NCBI RefSeq assembly: GCF_042680685.1
Contig: NZ_JBHUEA010000008.1
Span: 57,666-121,665 of the forward strand
Reading direction: 5' to 3'
Origin: Amnibacterium endophyticum
GTDB taxonomy: Bacteria > Actinomycetota > Actinomycetes > Actinomycetales > Microbacteriaceae
Length of the DNA: 64,000 bases
Numbering within the stretch: position 1 is the stretch's first letter; each line of letters starts with the position of its first letter. Positions 60,915-64,000 of the stretch are shown here, one piece after another. The position numbers were made by a program, and so were the translations under genes. The notes below the pieces were generated by a model. The model worked only from the letters and a program-made list of their open reading frames with translations, was not told the origin of the DNA and searched no databases.

Positions 60915-61762
60915 CGCCGCAGCTCCAGCGTGCAGCACTTCACGCCGCCGCCGCCGAGCAGCAGCTCGGAGAGGTCGAGGCCGACGGGTGCGTAGCCGCG
61001 CTCGCGCAGCGACGCCTCGAAGCCGGTCGCCCGGCTCGCGATCACGACGTCGCGACCGTTCGAGATGGAGTTGAGCCCGAGCCAGCGCGCGTCCTCCTCC
61101 GACACCTCGACGGCGTCGGGGTAGCGGCGCCGCAGCTCCGCCCGGCTCGCCTCGTCGAACGCGAGCGGCAGCCACGCGATGTTCGCGTCGCGCCCCTCCG
61201 GGTCGAGCACGGCGAGGGCCGTGTCCAGGTGGTAGAACCGCGGGTCCACCAGCCGCAGCGTCACGACCTCGCGGCCCGTGACCTGCGCGAGCTCGCGGTG
61301 GCTCGCCTCGCTGGTGCGGAACCCGGTGCCGGCGAGGATCACGTCGCCGACCAGCAGGAAGTCGCCCTCCCCCTCGTTCACCTCGCGCGCCTCGTGCACG
61401 CGGAAGCCGTTGGTCCGGAACCATTCGCCGTACGCGGGCCCCTCCGGCTGGCGCTCGGGGTGGGTGAACCGCGCGGTGTAGGCGACGCCGTCGAGCGTGA
61501 AGCCGCCGTTCGCGCTGTAGACCATGTCCGGCAGGCCCGGCAGCCCGTCGATCAGCTCGACGGCGTTCCCGAGCCCGACGTAGGCGTCGTGCAGGGTCTG
61601 CCACTGGTCCAGGGCCACGGACGTGTCGGTCGGGTCCTCCGGCCGCATCCAGGGGTTGATCGAGTAGGACACGGTGTAGTGGTCCGGTCGGCACATCAGG
61701 TAGGTGCGCGTCAGAGCGACGCGCTCCGGCAGGGTCGCCGGCGCAGAGGCGGTCGTGGTCAC
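60911..61762 (-). CDS. DDAH-like guanidino hydrolase (possible arginine dihydrolase)
   Basis: A 283-residue enzyme of the guanidino-modifying superfamily. It has RTYLMCRPDHYTVSYSINPW, NGGFTLDG, catalytic His in DPRFYHLDTALAVL and Cys276 in GGGGVKCCTLE near the end. Dimethylargininase forms citrulline; but coupled to rocD, a dihydrolase forming ornithine from arginine would fit better. The GTG at 61762 follows GGAAGGA. Gene order matches the mycobacterial roc locus as I recall it. Confidence 0.88.
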   Translation of the reverse strand: MTTTASAPATLPERVALTRTYLMCRPDHYTVSYSINPWMRPEDPTDTSVALDQWQTLHDAYVGLGNAVELIDGLPGLPDMVYSANGGFTLDGVAYTARFTHPERQPEGPAYGEWFRTNGFRVHEAREVNEGEGDFLLVGDVILAGTGFRTSEASHRELAQVTGREVVTLRLVDPRFYHLDTALAVLDPEGRDANIAWLPLAFDEASRAELRRRYPDAVEVSEEDARWLGLNSISNGRDVVIASRATGFEASLRERGYAPVGLDLSELLLGGGGVKCCTLELRR

Positions 61763-61914
61763 GAGGGTCCTTCCAAAGGGGACTCGAGCAGGGCGGCCGG
61801 ACCAGGTCGACGGCCCTTCCAGTGTGCGCCCGTCGCAGCGCAGCCGTCCACCGACCTGCGCAGCGGCGTTGCGCGCATCCAGCCTCGGCCGCAACAGATC
61901 GTTAGCCTGAGGTG

Positions 61915-62352
61915 ATGGATGCCATCGACGGCCGCATCATCGAGCTGCTGAAGCGCAACGCCCGCTCCGCGTACGGAGACATCGGCGCGGTAGTCGGGCT
62001 GTCCGCGTCCGCGGTCAAGCGCCGCGTCGACCGGCTGGTCGCGGAGGGGACCATCCGGGCGTTCACGGTCCAGGTCGACCCTGCGACCGAGGGCATGAGC
62101 ACGGAGGCGTGGGTCGAGCTGTTCTGCCGCGGCACCGTCTCGCCGACGGAGCTGCGCCGCATCCTCGCGGCGGTCCCGGAGGTCGTCTACGCCGGCACGG
62201 TCACCGGCAGCGCGGACGCGATCGTGCACATGCGCAGCCGCGACATCCCGAGCCTCGAGCTCGCGCTCGAGCGCGTGCGCGTCGCGCCGAACGTCGATCA
62301 CACCCGCAGCGCGATCGTGCTGTCCCGGCTGGTCAACCGCACGTCGGCCTGA
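61915..62352 (+). CDS. Lrp/AsnC-family regulator
   Basis: A 145-residue amino-acid-responsive regulator. The helix-turn-helix DAIDGRIIELLKRNARSAYG to SASAVKRRVDRLVAEG is at the N-terminus and the RAM effector domain includes VYAGTVTGSADAIVHM. It is divergent from the arginine/ornithine genes with a 152-nt gap and likely controls them. ATG 61915 is preferred; a GTG lies 3 nt upstream. Confidence 0.93.
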   Translation: MDAIDGRIIELLKRNARSAYGDIGAVVGLSASAVKRRVDRLVAEGTIRAFTVQVDPATEGMSTEAWVELFCRGTVSPTELRRILAAVPEVVYAGTVTGSADAIVHMRSRDIPSLELALERVRVAPNVDHTRSAIVLSRLVNRTSA

Positions 62353-62654
62353 GGGGCTCTTCGCACGAGTCCCGAGGAATTTCCGGCATCCTCCGCCGAC
62401 GGCGCGTCGCCCGCAACGACGCGGATCTCGAGGGCGTCGTCGCCTACTCCATCGACCTCGGGATGACCCCCGGGAACAGGGGTCCGTGACCAACCTGTTA
62501 CGTTCTTCCCAGACGGCCGCACGAAGAACCCCTACCTGTCCCGCGGCCGAGCACCTCGCCTCCACCCTCTGCCCACCGGCGCGTCGCCCGGCTGCAGCGG
62601 TGTGCCTCCCGCACGCCGACCGCGAGGTGCGTCGACCCGTCCAGGAGGGCACCC
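62353..62654 (+). other. Gene-free leader before NlpC/P60 gene
   Basis: These 302 nt hold no credible gene. The stretch includes AACCTGTTACGTTCTTCC near 62500, promoter-like, and alternating G/C-rich blocks able to pair, for example GGGGTCCGTG with later C-runs. In many actinobacteria NlpC or Rpf genes follow a cyclic-di-AMP riboswitch; I cannot confirm that motif here. Confidence 0.3.
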
Positions 62655-63431
62655 GTGCGCCACCGCGCCCGTTCCATCATCACGAGCACCCTCGGCGTCG
62701 CTGCGACCGCCGGCCTCATCGCCGGCGTCCCGCTGGCCATCGCTCCCCACGACACCCCCGTCGCGGCGACCTCCGGCGTCGCCCGGGTCGACGCCCAGAC
62801 CGCCGCCCTGACCCGGCTCGACCGGCTCGAGCAGCAGGCCGACGCCGCCGGCGTGGCCGCCCAGAAGGCGAACGAGGCGCTGCTGCAGCACCGGTCCGCG
62901 ACCACCGAGGCCGCTGCCGCGCAGGCGGAGGACGCGCTGAAGAGCGTCGCCCGGCAGCAGGACCCCCAGCTCACCGCGCTCGCCCGCGTGCTCGGCCCCG
63001 AGACCGTCGCCGACGGCGGCGAGGAGCAGGTCGACGCCGACTCGGTCATCTCGTCGAAGAGCCGTGCCGCGAAGGCCGTCCGCTTCGCCCGATCGCAGAA
63101 GGGCAAGCCGTACCGCTTCGCCGGCTCCGGGATGGGCGCCTACGACTGCTCCGGGCTGACGATGCGCAGCTACTCGAAGGCCGGCAAGGGCATCGGCGGC
63201 CACAGCGCGACCCGGCAGTACAACACCGCCAAGAAGAACCACCGCCTGGTCTCCTACGGCAAGAAGCGCGTCGGCGACCTGATCTTCTACGGCCGCCCCG
63301 GCTCCGTGTACCACGTGGCCATCTACTCCGGCCACGGCAAGATGATCGAGGCGCCGTACCCCGGCAAGCGGGTGCGCGAGGTCAAGGTCCGCAACGGCGG
63401 GCGTCTCTCGGTGGTCGGCCGCCCGGCCTGA
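62655..63431 (+). CDS. Secreted NlpC/P60 peptidoglycan endopeptidase
   Basis: A 258-residue cell-wall hydrolase. Signal peptide up to about residue 39, a coiled-coil-like stretch (50-105), and an NlpC/P60 domain with Cys165 in YDCSGLTMRSYSK and His220 in SVYHVAIYSGHGKMIEAPYP. It cuts stem-peptide bonds outside the membrane. The GTG at 62655 follows AGGAGG at 6 nt. A 302-nt leader precedes it. Confidence 0.93.
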   Translation: MRHRARSIITSTLGVAATAGLIAGVPLAIAPHDTPVAATSGVARVDAQTAALTRLDRLEQQADAAGVAAQKANEALLQHRSATTEAAAAQAEDALKSVARQQDPQLTALARVLGPETVADGGEEQVDADSVISSKSRAAKAVRFARSQKGKPYRFAGSGMGAYDCSGLTMRSYSKAGKGIGGHSATRQYNTAKKNHRLVSYGKKRVGDLIFYGRPGSVYHVAIYSGHGKMIEAPYPGKRVREVKVRNGGRLSVVGRPA

Positions 63432-63443
63432 TCTCCGACCGAG

Positions 63444-63484
63444 GGCGGGGCGACCGGTGGCTACAGTGCTCCGGTCGCCCCGCC
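63444..63484 (+). terminator. Terminator after NlpC/P60 gene
   Basis: GGCGGGGCGACCGG pairs with CCGGTCGCCCCGCC, 14 bp with a 13-nt loop, 12 nt after the stop. Confidence 0.75.
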
Positions 63485-63501
63485 GCCGTCCGAGGAGAGC
63501 C

Positions 63502-64000
63502 ATGAGCGCCGACGCACCCGTCGCCGACGAGCCGCTGCGCGGCGCGACCGCCGGGCAGGCGTACCGGCGCTACTGGCAGCGGATCGTCGTGTTCAGCGGG
63601 CGGGCCTCGCTCAGCGAGTACTGGTGGCCGGTCCTGATCGATGTGCTGGCCCTCGTCGGCGGCTCGATCCTCGTCGCCGTGCTGCTCGCGGTCGGCCGCA
63701 CCGGCTCGCCGGTCGACAGCGTCACGAACGCCCTGGCCGCCGTCCTCGGCGTCCTGCTGGTGCTCCTGTCGCTCGCCATGGCCCTCGCCGGCGTCTCCGT
63801 CGGCGTCCGCCGGCTGCACGACGCCGACCTGTCCGGGTGGTTCCTGCTGCTCGGGCTGGTGCCGTCGGTCGGCGGGATCATCACGATCGTCCTCAGCCTC
63901 GTGCCGCCGAACCCCCGCGGCGCGCGCTTCGCCGCCCGCGGCCCGGAGGCGCGACCGGCGCCGGCGCCGGCGCTCGACGCGGCGGCCCGGCCCGGCTTCG
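63502..64000 (+). CDS. DUF805 membrane protein (C-terminus outside window)
   Basis: A membrane protein with at least 166 codons visible. It shows VFSGRASLSEYWWPVLIDVL, several helices and the signature VGVRRLHDADLSGWFLLLGL, both diagnostic of DUF805. An Ala/Pro tail begins before the window ends. GAGGAGAG precedes the ATG at 63502. Function of the family is unknown. Confidence 0.88.
   Translation, partial: MSADAPVADEPLRGATAGQAYRRYWQRIVVFSGRASLSEYWWPVLIDVLALVGGSILVAVLLAVGRTGSPVDSVTNALAAVLGVLLVLLSLAMALAGVSVGVRRLHDADLSGWFLLLGLVPSVGGIITIVLSLVPPNPRGARFAARGPEARPAPAPALDAAARPGF

Overview
The window is chromosomal DNA of a high-GC actinobacterium, most likely a member of the Microbacteriaceae. The support is very GC-rich codon use, many GTG starts, frequent 4-nt ATGA/GTGA overlaps, a DUF222-HNH gene, a class F sortase, RskA-type and Asp23-type modules and S53/VanY/NlpC secreted enzymes. 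I see no insertion sequence, prophage, plasmid origin or CRISPR array. It reads as ordinary chromosome with several regulatory islands.

Layout. 0-8.3 kb: an arabinoside module (GH51 arabinofuranosidase plus a sugar-binding lipoprotein cut by the window edge), a seven-helix retinal-binding proton-pump rhodopsin divergent from a MarR regulator, a LacI regulator with a zinc alcohol dehydrogenase, an SGNH-like protein and an orphan XdhC. 8.3-8.8 kb: a gene-free stretch with a perfect 44-nt palindrome and two tandem C-loop hairpins. 8.8-14.7 kb: membrane proteins (DedA, DUF2127, VIT1, a channel-like protein), a LuxR regulator and a covalent flavoenzyme. 14.7-17 kb: tRNA-Ser(UGA) close to serS and a HAD phosphatase. 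17-26 kb: S53 protease, lipid kinase, amidase-like lipoprotein, a fused TyrA/PheA-like protein, phosphoglucomutase, two DUF202 proteins and a secreted transglycosylase-like protein. 26-33.8 kb: VanY peptidase, an EmrB-type exporter, three 60-nt covarying palindromes, HtpX, lipoate ligase, hydrolases and a second exporter.

33.9-36.7 kb holds a DUF4397 surface protein, class F sortase, ECF sigma factor and RskA-type anti-sigma run. 36.7-44 kb is sugar metabolism (ROK kinase, pgi, GH3 glycosidase) with a GT9 glycosyltransferase. 44-48.1 kb is an Asp23 envelope-stress locus: six leftward genes (Asp23, DUF2273, Asp23, DUF6286, AmaP-like, CsbD) facing a rightward ECF sigma factor, a candidate anti-sigma/Asp23 hybrid and a third Asp23-like protein. 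48-54 kb has a second GT9, a drug exporter, a frameshifted DUF222-HNH gene and two tiny oppositely charged proteins. 54-60 kb has a flavin disulfide oxidoreductase without its usual His-Glu pair, and a two-component system whose probable operators (CTGAAG repeats, 11-bp period) lie before its own gene, a DUF5666 exported protein and a CvpA-like protein. 60-64 kb has an arginine/ornithine module (DDAH-like, rocD, Lrp), an NlpC/P60 hydrolase and a truncated DUF805 protein.

The strongest candidates for something undescribed are the three covarying 60-nt palindromes at 28771-29134, the ECF-linked Asp23 locus at 43955-48118, the tandem C-loop hairpins at 8586-8682, and the small acidic/basic protein pair at 53728-54046. 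All starts, motifs and repeats were read by eye; family names come from motif recognition, not database searches.
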